64,000 bases of DNA from Macrobrachium rosenbergii (taxonomy: Eukaryota; Arthropoda; Malacostraca; Decapoda; Palaemonidae). The stretch lies in NCBI RefSeq assembly GCF_040412425.1, contig NC_089749.1, positions 36,552,070 to 36,616,069 of the forward strand, in the 5' to 3' direction. A program made the translations under genes and the position numbers. The notes under the pieces were generated by a model. The model was not told where the DNA came from and searched no databases. It saw only the letters and a program-made list of their open reading frames with translations. Of this stretch, positions 52,436 through 63,237 are shown one piece after another. Positions within the stretch are counted from its first letter, which is position 1. Every line of letters begins with the position of its first letter.

Positions 52436-52824
52436 TAGGTTTCTACGTCCACGACACCATCTCTGGCAGGATGATGCTGGTCGACACTGGGGCCGTACGG
52501 TCAGTGTTCCCGCCATCCAGAGAGGACTGCAAATGCCCGCCGGACCCGGCTGCCTTCCTGATGGCCGCCAACGGATCCCCCAACCTCTCCTACGGCACCA
52601 GGCTCCTGTCGATCTCCATCCTCGGCCGGAGGTACACTTGGAACTTCATAGTCACGGATGTGAGGACCCCACTCCTGGGCATGGACTTCCTTGCCCACTT
52701 TGATCTGGCAGTCGACGTCAGTCGCAAGCGTCTATTGGATACCAACTCCTGCCAGTCCCTCCCCCTGGTGACTGGCCCCAGCGCACCTGCCATCTGCTCC
52801 GTCACCCCGCACCAGTACGCCTAA
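52430..52824 (+). pseudogene. pol: Aspartic protease (copy 3)
   Basis: Reads PKLVGFYVHDTISGRMM, then LVDTGAVRSVFPPSRED with the D-T-G active site, LSYGTRLLSISILGRRYTW, VRTPLLGMDFLAHFDLAVDV and RKRLLDTNSCQSLP, ending at a TAA at 52822. The protease cleaves Gag and Pol. The whole domain is open here. The open frame as a whole starts earlier (51826), but that upstream part is a wrong-frame reading of gag. Confidence 0.85.
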
Positions 52825-53902
52825 CTGCTGAAGGAGTTCCCCGACGTCTTCAAGCCCGAGCTGCGCCAGGTGCCCGGGGCCCCTGCAAAGCTCGGAATCT
52901 ATCACCACATTAAAACAAAGGGCCCCCAACACACACAAAGTTCCGGAGGCTTCCCCCTCGGCGCCTTCAGGAGGCCAAGGATGCTTTCGCCGAGATGGAG
53001 CAGATGGGCATATGCAGGAAGGCCTCCAGCCCGTGGGCCTCTGCCATCCACATGGTGCAGAAACTGGACGGCTCCTGGAGACCCTGTGGCGACTACAGGC
53101 GGCACAGCCTCGCAACTGAGCCAGATCATTACCCCTCCCAAACATGCAAGACCTCACAGCCTCTTTTCACGGGGCCAGAATATTCTCTAAACTAGACCTT
53201 TTGAAGTCCTACTTCCAGGTACCAGTTGCTCCAGAGGACATCCCAAAAACTGCCATCATCACACCCTTCGGGTCCTACGTCTTCGCCTTCTCCACCTTCG
53301 GCCTGAGGAACACGGGGGCAACCTTCCAGAGACTAATGGACAGCATCCTGGGGGACCTGAACTTCTGCATCTGTTATGTAGATGACATTCTGATTTTTTC
53401 TAGATCACCCAAAGAACACCTGCAGCACATCCGAAAGGTCCTGCAGTGCCTATAGGAGAACGGTCTCATCGTCAGGTTTGATAAGTGCACCTTCGGCGTC
53501 GAAAGAGCTGACTTCCTGGGCCGCGAGATATCCCTGGGGGGTGTCCGTCCACTCGCATTGAAGGTCACAGCCGTTACCAGGTTCCCCACCCCTACCTCCA
53601 TCAAGGCCATGCAAGAATTCCTCGGGATGGTCAACTACTACAGGAGGTTCATCCCCGGGTCGCACACACCATGGCTCCTCAGCTCAGTGGTCTGGTAAAC
53701 TAAGGCCCCTTACTTTTACCCCTGACGGAGATCCAGAAGGGTCACCCAAGTCCTTAGTTTGGGGACCTGACCAGCAGCAGGCCTTTTCCTTGGCGAAGGC
53801 TGCCCTCGCCGAGGCAACTGCCTTGGCCCACCAGGAGCCCAATGTCCCCCTCAGCTGACGACGGACGCCAGCAACGTCGCCTGTGGGGCCGTCCTAGAGC
53901 AG
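52825..53902 (+). pseudogene. pol: Reverse transcriptase (copy 3), disrupted by frameshifts and a SINE-tail insertion
   Basis: RT blocks: ELLKEFPDVFKPELRQVPG-like start after the stop at 52822; MEQMGICRKASSPWASAIHM and GSWRPCGDYRR (52995-53100); frame change to 53144-53455 with ARIFSKLDLLKSYFQVPV, GSYVFAFSTFGLRNTGATFQ and CYVDDILIFSRS (intact YVDD, 53375-53386), ending at a TAG at 53453. Beyond it, VRFDKCTFGV, SIKAMQEFLGMVNYYRRF and then about 40 foreign bases at 53679-53719 matching the SINE tail. Several further frame breaks precede RNase H. It is not functional. Confidence 0.82.
53679..53719 (+). mobile_element. SINE 3'-tail fragment inserted in RT
   Basis: Copies 1 and 2 read straight from the HT-APL codons into CTGAxGGA here, while copy 3 has about 41 extra bases. 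AGCTCAGTGGTCTGGTAAA (53681-53699) is identical to the complement of the SINE tail at about 12583-12601, followed by ACTAAGG. Limits are approximate. Confidence 0.65.
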
Positions 53903-54787
53903 GTGGTCACTGGAGCCCCCCAGCCCATCACCTTCTTCAGCAAGAAGTTCAGCCCCGCGGAGTCCCGCTACAGCACCTTCGACAGAGAACTCTGCGCAGT
54001 ATATCGGGCGGTACGTCACTTCAAGTTCCTCCTGGAGGGTACGCCCTTCACAATTTGGACAGACCACCAGCCACTGGTCCACGCCTTCACAAAGCAGGGG
54101 GACGCATGGTCTTCCAGGCAACAGCGGCATCTCGTGGCCATCGCGGAGTTCACCTGCACAATCAAGTACCTTCCCGGCAGGAAGAACCCTGTAGCGGACG
54201 CCCTCTCCAGGATCGAGCTCAACGAGGTGCAGCTCAAGATCGACTATGAGGACCTTGCCCGGGAGCAGACCACCAACCCAGAGACTCCAGCCTACCGCAC
54301 CGCCATCACGTTGCTCAAGTGGAAGGACGTGCCCCTCGCCTCTGAGGGGTCAACACTGCTGTGCGATGTAAGCACCGGCCAACCCCGCCCCCTGGTACCC
54401 GCCTCCCACCGCCGTCTGGTGTTCGACGTCATCCACAGGCTGTCCCACCCCTCCAGCAGGTCGACGGCCAAGCTGTTGGCAGAGAAGTTCATCTGGCACG
54501 GTATGCGGAAGGACACGACGGCCTGGGCGAGACAGTGCATCCGGTGCCAGACCAGCAAAGTAGGGTGGCACACCGAAACGGGGGTGGGCGAGCTTCCCCA
54601 GCCGGGGAGGTGGTTCGGACACATCCATGTAGATGTGGTGGGTCCCCTTCCCCCATCCAGCGGGCCAGATATCTCCTGCCAGTCGACCACTCCACCAGGT
54701 GGCCTGAAGCGACGCCCATGCAAGAAGGCAGTGCCTCCTCCCTCCTCTCCAGCTGGGTCAGCCGGTTTGGTGTCCTGGACCACTTAA
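53903..54787 (+). CDS. pol: RNase H - integrase N-terminal part (copy 3), 294 codons open
   Basis: RNase H end: PITFFSKKFSPAESRYSTFD, RELCAVYRAVRHFKFLLEG, FTIWTDHQPLVHAFTKQGDA, YLPGRKNPVADALSRIEL. Integrase zinc-binding domain: FDVIHRLSHPSSRSTAKLLA, FIWHGMRKDTTAW, CIRCQTSKV (His, His, Cys, Cys). Start of the catalytic core: HIHVDVVGPLPPSSGP with the first Asp. The first RNase H Asp (TDASN) is out of frame upstream (about 53860). After GPLPPSSGP, a frameshift replaces the core, so the D,D,E triad is not completed in this frame. It is part of a dead polyprotein, not an independent gene. Confidence 0.85.
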   Translation: MVTGAPQPITFFSKKFSPAESRYSTFDRELCAVYRAVRHFKFLLEGTPFTIWTDHQPLVHAFTKQGDAWSSRQQRHLVAIAEFTCTIKYLPGRKNPVADALSRIELNEVQLKIDYEDLAREQTTNPETPAYRTAITLLKWKDVPLASEGSTLLCDVSTGQPRPLVPASHRRLVFDVIHRLSHPSSRSTAKLLAEKFIWHGMRKDTTAWARQCIRCQTSKVGWHTETGVGELPQPGRWFGHIHVDVVGPLPPSSGPDISCQSTTPPGGLKRRPCKKAVPPPSSPAGSAGLVSWTT

Positions 54788-55514
54788 CCACTGACAGGGG
54801 TCCTGCTGGGGACCTCTCAGCACACCACCGCCTACAACCCCATGGCCAACAGATTGGTGGAGCGGTTCCACAGGTCCCTGAAGGCGTCCCTGATGGCCCG
54901 CTGCACCGCCAGGAATTGGAAGTACCAGAGCCAACGGCGACCCATCCGCAGCAGAGAAAGTCTACGGGGAGCCCTTCGTAGTCCTGGGCAAACTCATCAC
55001 GGAGATTGCCACAACTGACAGTCCAGAGGCTCCGTGACACAGTCGGGAAGTTCGTCCCCTGCCAGTGGATGTACACCGATAGGACAACAACGTTCGCGCC
55101 TCCTGGCCTGTCCTCCACCACCACGTCTTCGTCAGGAACGACACTATCCGCCCGCCCCTAACCAGGCCCTACAAGGGGCCCTTCCATGTGCTGGAGCAGA
55201 ACACCAAAGCATTCCGGCTGGCCATGCACAGGAAGGATGATTGGGTGTCTGTTGACCATCTCAAGCCCGCCCTGTTGAAGAAAGTCGTTGACGATACCAC
55301 GCAGCACCCTTCGCGGGGACCGTCGCCCCCACAGCCAGCCCAACCCAAAAGAAAGTCGCGTGGCCGCCCCCAAAAGCACCAAGGCAGCACCGCAGCCAGC
55401 TGCTCCCGCTCACACCGCATCCCCCAGCTGACTTCATGGAGCCGCGGCACTCTCCAGCGGCCCAGCAGATGCCTAGTTTAATCAGACGTTACCCACGTCT
55501 TGGGTGGGGAGTAT
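54640..55514 (+). pseudogene. pol: Integrase core end and C-terminus, then purine-rich tract (copy 3)
   Basis: Continues in other frames: ARYLLPVDHSTRWPEATPMQ, WVSRFGVLDHLTTDRGP (second Asp), then a deletion relative to copies 1 and 2 (their LPELW... segment is missing), and RLVERFHRSLKASLMARC (Glu). The C-terminal module is at about 55130-55290: RPYKGPFHVLEQNTKAF and DWVSVDHLKPALLKK (GPY/F type). A basic Pro-rich tail follows, QPKRKSRGRPQKH, ending in a TAA near 55480. GGGTGGGGAG (about 55502-55511) is the polypurine tract that primes plus-strand synthesis. Confidence 0.8.
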
Positions 55515-55876
55515 TGTAAAGTCCCCGCTCAACGGGTTTTCACAGACACCGTTTTCTACGGTGACTCTCCTACAAGCCTAGGTCAAGCCAAATAGCCCCA
55601 TTTTTATCTATGTAAATACGTATCTGTTACTGATTTATTTATTCCTGTTTACTTTTTATATGTGTCAGAGTATTATTGTGTCAATCATTGTAATTTGATT
55701 TTTTTTATGTTATTTGTGTTTACCTGTCCGAATTCACATTGAGAGCAATTAACTTCGGGTCATCTGTATCCTATTGTATTCCTTTGTATGACGTCCACAC
55801 GCCGCTTTATAAGCGGCCTGCTTTCCTAATAAACCAGCAGTACATGTCCACCTGCTCATTATTTCGCACCTCTTAA
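55515..55876 (+). mobile_element. 3' LTR of copy 3
   Basis: 362 bp, from TGTAAAGTCC to CACCTCTTAA, colinear with 50899-51262 with scattered substitutions and small indels. It is followed by the second AAGTT target copy. Confidence 0.92.
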
Positions 55877-55881
55877 AAGTT

Positions 55882-56366
55882 CACCCCCTGCCAAAAGACA
55901 TTCACCAGCAGGACGTCCCCTTCATGCGCCCCCAGGCTGTCCTCCTTCACCCACGTCTTCGTCAGGGACGACGCCATATGCCCACCCTTGACTAGGCCCT
56001 ACAGGGACTTTCCTTGTACTGGAAAGGAACAAGAAGGCATTCCGAATATCCATCCATGGATGGGAAGACTGGGTATCAATAGATCGTCTCAAACCCGCAT
56101 TCCTGGAGGGGTGCAACGAAGGCAGACCCCTAGATCTCCTGCAGGATACGGCAGCCCTTCAAACAACCCTAGTCGCAGGAAGAAGGCGGGGGTATCCCCG
56201 GAAAACCCAGAAACCTGACGGAAAGGCACCCCAACAAACCAATGCAGAGGACATCGGGAAGGGTGACCACCCTCCCCAGTTGACATCAAGAAAAAGAGGC
56301 CCCCTTCGTCGCCCCAGCAGACACCTGGTTTAATCAGACGTTATCTCCATCTTGGGGGGATAGTAC
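55882..56366 (+). pseudogene. pol: Integrase C-terminus of copy 2, beyond the nested insertion
   Basis: Picks up exactly where 50898 stopped: TPCQKTFTSRTS corresponds to VPCQWMYTDRTT of copy 3, followed by FTHVFVRDDAICPPLTRPY and, in other frames, GYPSMDG/DWVSIDRLKPAFLEG-like residues. It ends with RPSRHLV-stop and the purine tract CTTGGGGGGATAG (56351-56363). This continuity is the main proof of the nested insertion. Confidence 0.85.
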
Positions 56367-56749
56367 TGTAGAGTACCCGCTCAACATGTTCTCTGTGGAG
56401 AACATCCCATTTTCTGCAGTGCCTTTCCACTACCTGAGGTCGATCAGAATATATATTTATCATCATAATTGTAAACTGTGTATATGTTGTCTTTCTAAGC
56501 AATCATGTATTATGAACAAGTAAGAAGTTATTTATTTCATATGTCAGACATTGTTTATCACTATGTTCTCTGTATGAACCTGTCCTGTTTTTTAAGGAAC
56601 TAGTTTGACCTCTGGTCACCTGTAAATCTTTGTACCAGTGGTCTCTGCAAACTATGGAGACGTCTGCATCCCGCTTTATAAGCAGCTAGTTTTTATCAAT
56701 AAATCAGCAGTACTTGTCTTCCTGCTCATTATTTCGCACCTCTCTCACA
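56367..56749 (+). mobile_element. 3' LTR of copy 2
   Basis: Begins TGTAGAGTACCCGCTCAAC and ends near CTCTCTCACA, so the ends are imperfect inverted repeats TG..CA. It contains the TTTATAAGC TATA box (about 56677) and AATAAA (about 56699) in the same positions as copy 3's LTRs but is clearly more diverged, so the outer element belongs to a distinct subfamily. Confidence 0.85.
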
Positions 56750-57128
56750 ATTACTGTATTTTTTCATGACTACAGTAATACCCCGAACTTGAGCGATTCG
56801 AGTTGCATGAATTCACAGACACAAATTTTTCACTGGAACCTAACTAATGGTCATACACAAGTTTTTCACAGACACGCAAACATTTGCGAGCACTGAAAAA
56901 CCCTGCAAAAGTGTTTGTTTAATTTTTTTTAATGTAATTTATAAGTTTTCAAGCTTTTATGTGTAAATTGAATAACATTAAATATTATTGAAAGTAATCA
57001 TTTCTCTCTCTCTCTCTTTTAGTGAGATGAGAGAATTTTTATGGTACATGTATACAGGTATGTTTATTGGTATGATAAATAGACTTTTTACCTAATAATA
57101 AGTACTAATTTTCAAATATTAATAAGAT

Positions 57129-57174
<46 letters not shown>

Positions 57175-57318
57175 CTGTAATTACAAAATTTGTATTATTT
57201 TAAACAAACAAATTCTTCCCTCATCTTTTGTAAGAAGGTTGAAGAGAAAGCTGTCAGACATGTCATTTAGCATGACAAGAAGGGGAGTGTTGCTGATCAG
57301 TGGTCAAATGTTTCGTGT

Positions 57319-57354
<36 letters not shown>

Positions 57355-57723
57355 GTGTGTGTCCGTAATAATTCATAAAAAATTTCACTCTCTTAAGTAA
57401 GGACAACTGTTATCTCTCTCTCTCTCATTCGAAGTTAGCCGACCTACGTATTACAGTACTGTTTCTCTGTATGTCTTTAACTGTACAGTAGATAATTTTA
57501 AATTGATCTAATTTTACCTGTACCATTTACAAGCTGTAAATGTGCCGTGCTGCAACAGAGACATAGAGCATTTCAGAACAAAGAGAAAGAGACAGAATAA
57601 AGAAGTTTTTAAAAACGAGGTTAAGAAGACTTCTAAAAATAGATCAGTGGAATGGGGGGGGGAGAGTCACACACTCCTATATTCTTACATTAACCATTTA
57701 TTCCTTTTTTTAAGGGTAATGTA

Positions 57724-57783
57724 TTAAGCTAACTTTTAAATGAAAATATAGTAACTTTAATTTCATTTAAAAGTTAGTTTAAT
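57724..57783. repeat. Hairpin-forming inverted repeat, copy 1 of 4
   Basis: CTAACTTTTAAATGAAA and its complement TTTCATTTAAAAGTTAG, separated by about 18 nt. Equivalent hairpins are at 58402-58464, 59594-59654 and 60282-60335 (the last with a shortened arm). Confidence 0.85.
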
Positions 57784-57894
57784 ACTGAATTTCCATCTTT
57801 TGATATTTAACGTAAGAATAACTCTCTCTCTCTCATTATTCTCTCTGTCTCTGTAATGATTCATAAATAATTTAACTTGATATTTCAATTAAGG

Positions 57895-57896
<2 letters not shown>

Positions 57897-57981
<85 letters not shown>
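57897..57981. repeat. (CT)n microsatellite in unit 1
   Basis: About 85 bp of CT repeat. Smaller CT tracts lie at 57322-57348 and AAT units at 57127-57170. Confidence 0.95.
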
Positions 57982-57988
<7 letters not shown>

Positions 57989-58619
57989 TTGATAAATAAT
58001 TTCACTCTCTTAATTTGTCTCTCTCTCTTGTTCATAGTTAGCGCTCACACATTTTTACAACTTATTAATTCTTTGTACATCTTTACCTATACAGTAGATA
58101 GCTGAATTGATCTGATTTGACCTGTACCATCTATGAAGTGTAAATGCGCTAGTGTTGCAAATATGTTCTAAAACATAGACACACAATAACTAGGAGCTAT
58201 ATTAGTCACAATAAAAAACACTGTCTGTTCATGAAAAAGCATTTCAGAACAAAGAGATAAATACGCAGAATAAAGAAGTTATTCAAAAGAGGTTGAGACG
58301 ACTTCTAAAAATAGATTGGTTAGAAGGGGAGAGAGACAGAAATTCTCTTCCAACTCTCAATTTTTATGTCAACCATTTATTTCTCTTTTTAAGGGTAATG
58401 TATTAAGCTAACTTTTAAATGAAATTACAGTAACTTTAATTTCATTTAAAAGTTAACTTAATAATTTGGGAGCATGATTAGGGTCATATTTAGTGTTTAA
58501 ACTTTAGAAATAAGCATTTATTAGCATTTTTAGAGACTGTGCCAAAATTACACAAAAATTCACCCTGCGCGAGGGGTTCTGGAACCTAACCTCACGTAAG
58601 TTCAGGGTATGACTGTATA

Positions 58620-58952
58620 CAGTAATACCCCAAACTTGCGCAATTCGAGTTGCATGAATTCACAGACACACAAATTTTTCATTGGAACCTAACTAATGGT
58701 CATACACAAGTTTTTCACAGACATGCGAACACTGAGAACCCCTGCAAAAGTGTTTGTTTAATTTTTTATGTAATTTATAAGTTTTCAATCTTTTATGTGT
58801 AAATTAAATAACATTAAATATTATTAAAAGTAATAATTTCTCTCTCTCTCTCTCTCTCCTTTAGTGAGATGAATTTTTATGGTACATGTATACAGGTATG
58901 TTTATTTGTATAATAAATGAACTTTTTACCTAATAATAAGTACTAATTTTCA

Positions 58953-59007
<55 letters not shown>

Positions 59008-59152
59008 CTGTAATTACACAATTCGTATTATTTTGAACAAACAAATTCTTCCCTCGTCTTTTGTAAGAAGGTTGAAGGCAAAAGATGTCAGACATGTCAT
59101 TTAACATGACAAGAAGGGGAGTGTTGCTAATCAGTGGTCAAATTTTTCTTGC

Positions 59153-59233
<81 letters not shown>

Positions 59234-59840
59234 CGTGATAATTCATAAAAAATTTTACTCTCTTAAGTAAGGACAACTGTTATCTCTCTCTCTCTCTCTC
59301 ATTCGAAGTTAGCCAACCTAAGTGTTACAGCACTGTTTCTTTGTATGTCTTTAACTGTACAGTAGATAATTTTGAATTGATCTAATTTTACCTGTACCGT
59401 TTACAAACTGTAAATGCACCGTTCTAAAACGTAAGAGACATAGAGCATTTCAGAACAAAGAGGAAGTGACAGAATAAAGAAGTTTTAAAAACGAGGTTGA
59501 GAAGACTTCTAAAAATAGATCAGTGGAATGGGGGAGAGTCACACACTCCTATATTCTTAAGTCAACCATTTATTTCTTTTTTTAAGGGTAATGTATTAAG
59601 CTAACTTTTAAACGAAAATACAGTAACTTTAATTTCATTTAAAAGTTAGTTTAATACTGAATTTCCATCTTTTGATACCTAACATAAGAATAACTTTCTC
59701 TCTCTCTCTCTCCATAATAATTCATAAATAATATATCTTGATATTTCAAGTAAGGACAATAACTCTCTCTCTCGTGTGTTATTCTCTCAGTCACCGTAAC
59801 AACTGATTAATAATTTCACTCTCTTAAGTAAGGACAACCC

Positions 59841-59902
<62 letters not shown>

Positions 59903-60489
59903 CATAGTTAGCGCTAACACATTTTTACAACTTATTAATTCTCTGTACGTCTTTACCTGTGCAGTAGATAGTTTAAATTGATCTAATTTGACCTGTATCG
60001 TCTACGAACTGTAAATGCACTAGTGTTGCAAATACGTTCTAAAACATAGAGACATAATAACTAAGAGTTGTATTAGTCAAAATATAAAACACTGTTTGTT
60101 CATGAAAAAGCATTTCAGAACAAAGAGAAAGAGACACAGAATAAAGAAGTTGTTAAAAAGAGGTTGAGACGATTCTAAAAATTGATCTGTTGGAAGTGGA
60201 GAGAGAGAGAGAGAGAGAAATTCTCTTCCAACTCCCAATTTTTATGTCATCCATTTATTTCTCTTTTTTAAGGGTAATGTATTAAGCTAACTTTTAAATG
60301 AAATTACAGTAACTTTAATTTAAAAGTTAACTTAATAATTTGGGAGTATGATTAGGGTCATATTTAGTGTTTAAACTTTAGAAATATGCATCTATTAGAA
60401 TTTTTAGAGACCATGCCAAACTTATGCGAAAATTCACCCTGCACAAGGGGTTCTGGAACCTAACCTTGCGTAAGTTTGGAGTATGACTG
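58620..60489 (+). mobile_element. Nonautonomous Tigger/pogo-like element, unit 2
   Basis: Head-to-tail copy of unit 1. The junction reads CTG-TA-TA-CAG, and it ends TTGGAGTATGACTG|TA. It has the same order of internal segments and simple repeats, with lengths differing mainly in the microsatellites. No coding capacity is seen; the Ser-Leu frame is (CT)n. Confidence 0.8.
59155..59230. repeat. (CT)n microsatellite in unit 2
   Basis: About 76 bp of CT repeat at the position of a shorter tract in unit 1 (57322). Further tracts in unit 2 are (AAT)n at 58957-59006 and (CT)n at 59842-59899. Confidence 0.95.
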
Positions 60490-60491
60490 TA

Positions 60492-60599
60492 TATATTTTT
60501 ATGATGAAAAATAATTTATTAATTTTCATCGTAATATGTATTAAAAGAAAATGATCATCCTGACATTTTTAACTGTTTTACCATGTAAACATACCTGAG

Positions 60600-60640
<41 letters not shown>

Positions 60641-61139
60641 ACGCTATTTGGCTAGAAGGGTTGGAAGGAGCTAATCACACAGCAGGGTACAGCTTTCCTC
60701 AATGCTGATTAGCTTGTAGCATGACATGCTATTGGCTGGAAAGGTTGGAAGTAGCCATTCACACAGCAAGGTGCCAGCTTTCCTAGTTGTTGGTTGGCTT
60801 GTAGCTCGGATGCTTTGTGTACATACTGTCACTAGTGTATTAAATATTTTTAATGTGCATATATGTATTTTAGTTCTCTCTCTCTCTCTCTGTGCCTGAA
60901 TATAAGGGTAACTTGATTAGTTTTCACATGTAGCTGTAAGCCATATATTTTTAAGGGTAGGCAGTTATAAACATTTTAGTTTAAGGTACATTTGGTGTTT
61001 GAACTATTAAAATAAGCAGTTATGTGTGTTTTTAGAGGGGGGGTAACATGATATTGCAGATTTTAGCTATTTGCAGGCACTTGTGGTCCCTAACCCCTGT
61101 GAATACATGGGAGGGAAATTGTATATGTAAATGAGCATA
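60492..61139. other. Noncoding stretch with an 85-bp direct duplication
   Basis: Contains (CT)n at 60604-60637, then two tandem 85-bp copies (60638-60722 and 60723-60807, sharing GTTGGAAG, CACACAGCA, CAGCTTTCCT and GGCTTGTAGC/AGCTTGTAGC). Near 61060-61122, TTGCAGGCACTTGTGGTCCC, TAACCCCTG-type sequence resembles the terminus of yet another Tigger-like element. Confidence 0.55.
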
Positions 61140-63237
61140 CAGGTAGACCCCTAGTTACCATGGGGATGTGGGATGTGTTACAATGTACCCATCGTTAGTC
61201 GAAAATATTGTATGTCAAAGGCAGCCTAGCCTACACTATACAGTATACTCTATACATATACAGTAATGTACCGTACAGTACTGTTAATTCTTTATATTTT
61301 TAATTACTAATATCAGCTAATTCTAGAGGTTCAGTGCAGATTGACTTATGATAATACAGTACAAACAGAGAAATTGCATAACAAAAACAAGAATCGGATG
61401 TGTATTGTACTCACCAAGATTCAGTCTGTCATCAGCGTACTTGAACGGTGTCAGGCTGTTGATGGCTACGTTGAACTAGTAAATATCAGATGAGGAGGAT
61501 GGCGATGATAAGGCAGCAGGTTCATCAATTCACTCCTTTTCAGCTATTAGTTCATGAGATGTAGAGGTTTGAGGCTCAAATATGGTGGAAGGCATAGTGG
61601 AAGATGGCACTGGAGTCATTTTCTTGAGGAAGGTATCTATTGTAGCTTGTACAGTGTTTTTTTTTTTTTTTTTTTTTTTTTGTTCTTCATAAATGACTCT
61701 GTAACATGCAAGAACGTCTTGAAGCCCTCTCTCAACTTTAGCAAATCGTTCCAAATAGTTTCATACCATGTTCAGTTGAGGCAAATGCCTCTGCCATTCT
61801 CTTTGTCGTAAACTTTTGCTCTGGCTCTTCTTTAATTTCTTCTTCCTCTTCTGCCTTTTCTCTCTCTGCAAGCTCAATTAAATCTTCTGCCATTAGCTCT
61901 ACGCCTTGTACGTCTATGAGCTCTTGGATATCTTCCTCTTCAAGTTCTAAACCAAAACTTTTCCCAAGTGACACAATCTTTTTACTAATTTCCACAACTG
62001 CCCCATCCTTATCAAAACCTTTAAATGAGTTCACATACACTTTTAACAGATTTTTCCAAATCTCATTCATACATTCTTTCTTTACCTCCATCCACGCCCT
62101 TCCGATGTTCAGAATAGCATTCCAAACACTGAATTCCTTCCAGAAAGTTCTGAGCTCGTTCTCCTCATTATTTGTTGCCTCAACAGCCTGAGCAAACATG
62201 TTCCAAAGATAATAGGCCTTGAACGTAGCCATGGCGCCCTGATCCATGGGTTGTATGAGAGAAGTTGTGTTTGGTGGCAGAAACACAACTTTTATGTTCT
62301 CGTCGATTTCTCCAATGTACTGAAGGTGGCCAGGAGTATTGTCAAGAATCAGCAGAATTTTGAAGTGGATGTTGTGTTCCCTACAATATTCCTGCACTTC
62401 TAGAATAAAGCAATGCACAAACCAGTCTTTGAATAGGAGTGTAGTCATCCATGCTTTCTACTTATGCCGGTAATGCACAGGAAGCATATGTTTGCTGATT
62501 CTTGCTAAAACCTTCGGATTTGCGGAGTAATAAATCATGAATGGCTTGAGTTTATACCCAGCCACATTTCCCCCAAGCAGAAGAGTCAATCGATCTTTGT
62601 ATGCCTTAACAATGTTTCTGCCTCTTTGTGGATGCAGAACTGTGCAGGCATCCACTTCCAGTACAGCCCTGTTTCATCAACATTGAAGATTTGATCTGGC
62701 AAGTACCCTTCATCAATGATGATCTTATGCAAAGCATCCTTAAATTCAGCAGCTCCTTTGGCATCAGAGCTTGCTGCCTCACCACTAATTTTCACACTAT
62801 GAAAATTATGGTGGGTTTTGGAACACGGAAACCAGCCACGACTTGCTACAAAATCTTTGTTGTGGGTATCATCATAGTTTTTCTTTAGTTGCTCGAAAAA
62901 CAAGTGTGCCTTTGTTTGAATGGTCAAGAGGCTGAGTGGCATACGCTTTTGTATCTGGTCCTCCATCCACGTGACCTGTAACTGCTCCATTTCTTCCAAA
63001 GGCCCAGATCTCTCCTTTGTTACAATCATGGGATAAATTGAGGCTGATGCCTTTACAGTGTCCATTACCCATTTCTTGTTTTTAATGGTGGGGGATATCA
63101 CTGACTGCGATAGACACTGGTCACGTGCTGTGGCCGTGACTGCCTTTCCCGCAGCATGCTGGTTGACTATTTTCATTTCCTGCTCTAAAGTGACAGAATG
63201 TCTCTTCTTCGTCACACCACCAGCACGAGATTCACAA

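Larger units (their letters stand above)
50899..55876 (+). mobile_element. Inner CsRn1-type LTR retrotransposon with both LTRs (copy 3)
   Basis: The 5' LTR is 50899-51262, the internal region 51263-55514 and the 3' LTR 55515-55876. The flanking AAGTT at 50894-50898 and 55877-55881 is a 5-bp target duplication. PBS TGGTGACCCC is at 51265, and the purine-rich GGGTGGGGAG lies just before the 3' LTR. The two LTRs differ at roughly 7 percent of positions by eye, so the insertion is not recent. Gag, protease, RT and integrase are all recognisable, but each has stops or frameshifts. Confidence 0.93.
47939..56749 (+). mobile_element. Outer CsRn1-type LTR retrotransposon, interrupted (copy 2)
   Basis: Internal region 47939-50898 plus 55882-56366, then the 3' LTR 56367-56749. 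It starts mid-gag at the hAT end, so its 5' LTR and the first half of gag are absent. Copy 3 is inserted at codon GKF of the integrase C-terminal region. Removing 50899-55881 rejoins GGAAAGTT to CACCCC and restores the frame order seen in copy 3. It is diverged from copy 3 and carries several stops. Confidence 0.88.
56773..58615 (+). mobile_element. Nonautonomous Tigger/pogo-like element, unit 1
   Basis: Starts TA|CAGTAATACCCCGAACTTG and ends CGTAAGTTCAGGGTATGACTG|TA. The ends are imperfect terminal inverted repeats flanked by TA, the signature of pogo/Tigger elements. The interior (1843 bp) has CT, AAT and TG simple repeats and no transposase. It is internally duplicated: CATTTCAGAACAAAGAGA recurs at about 57568 and 58240. 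It aligns over its whole length with unit 2. Confidence 0.8.

Noticed and set aside
56714..56896. Short plus-strand frame at the end of the outer LTR
   Set aside because: Crosses the boundary from LTR to the Tigger-like unit and has no motif.
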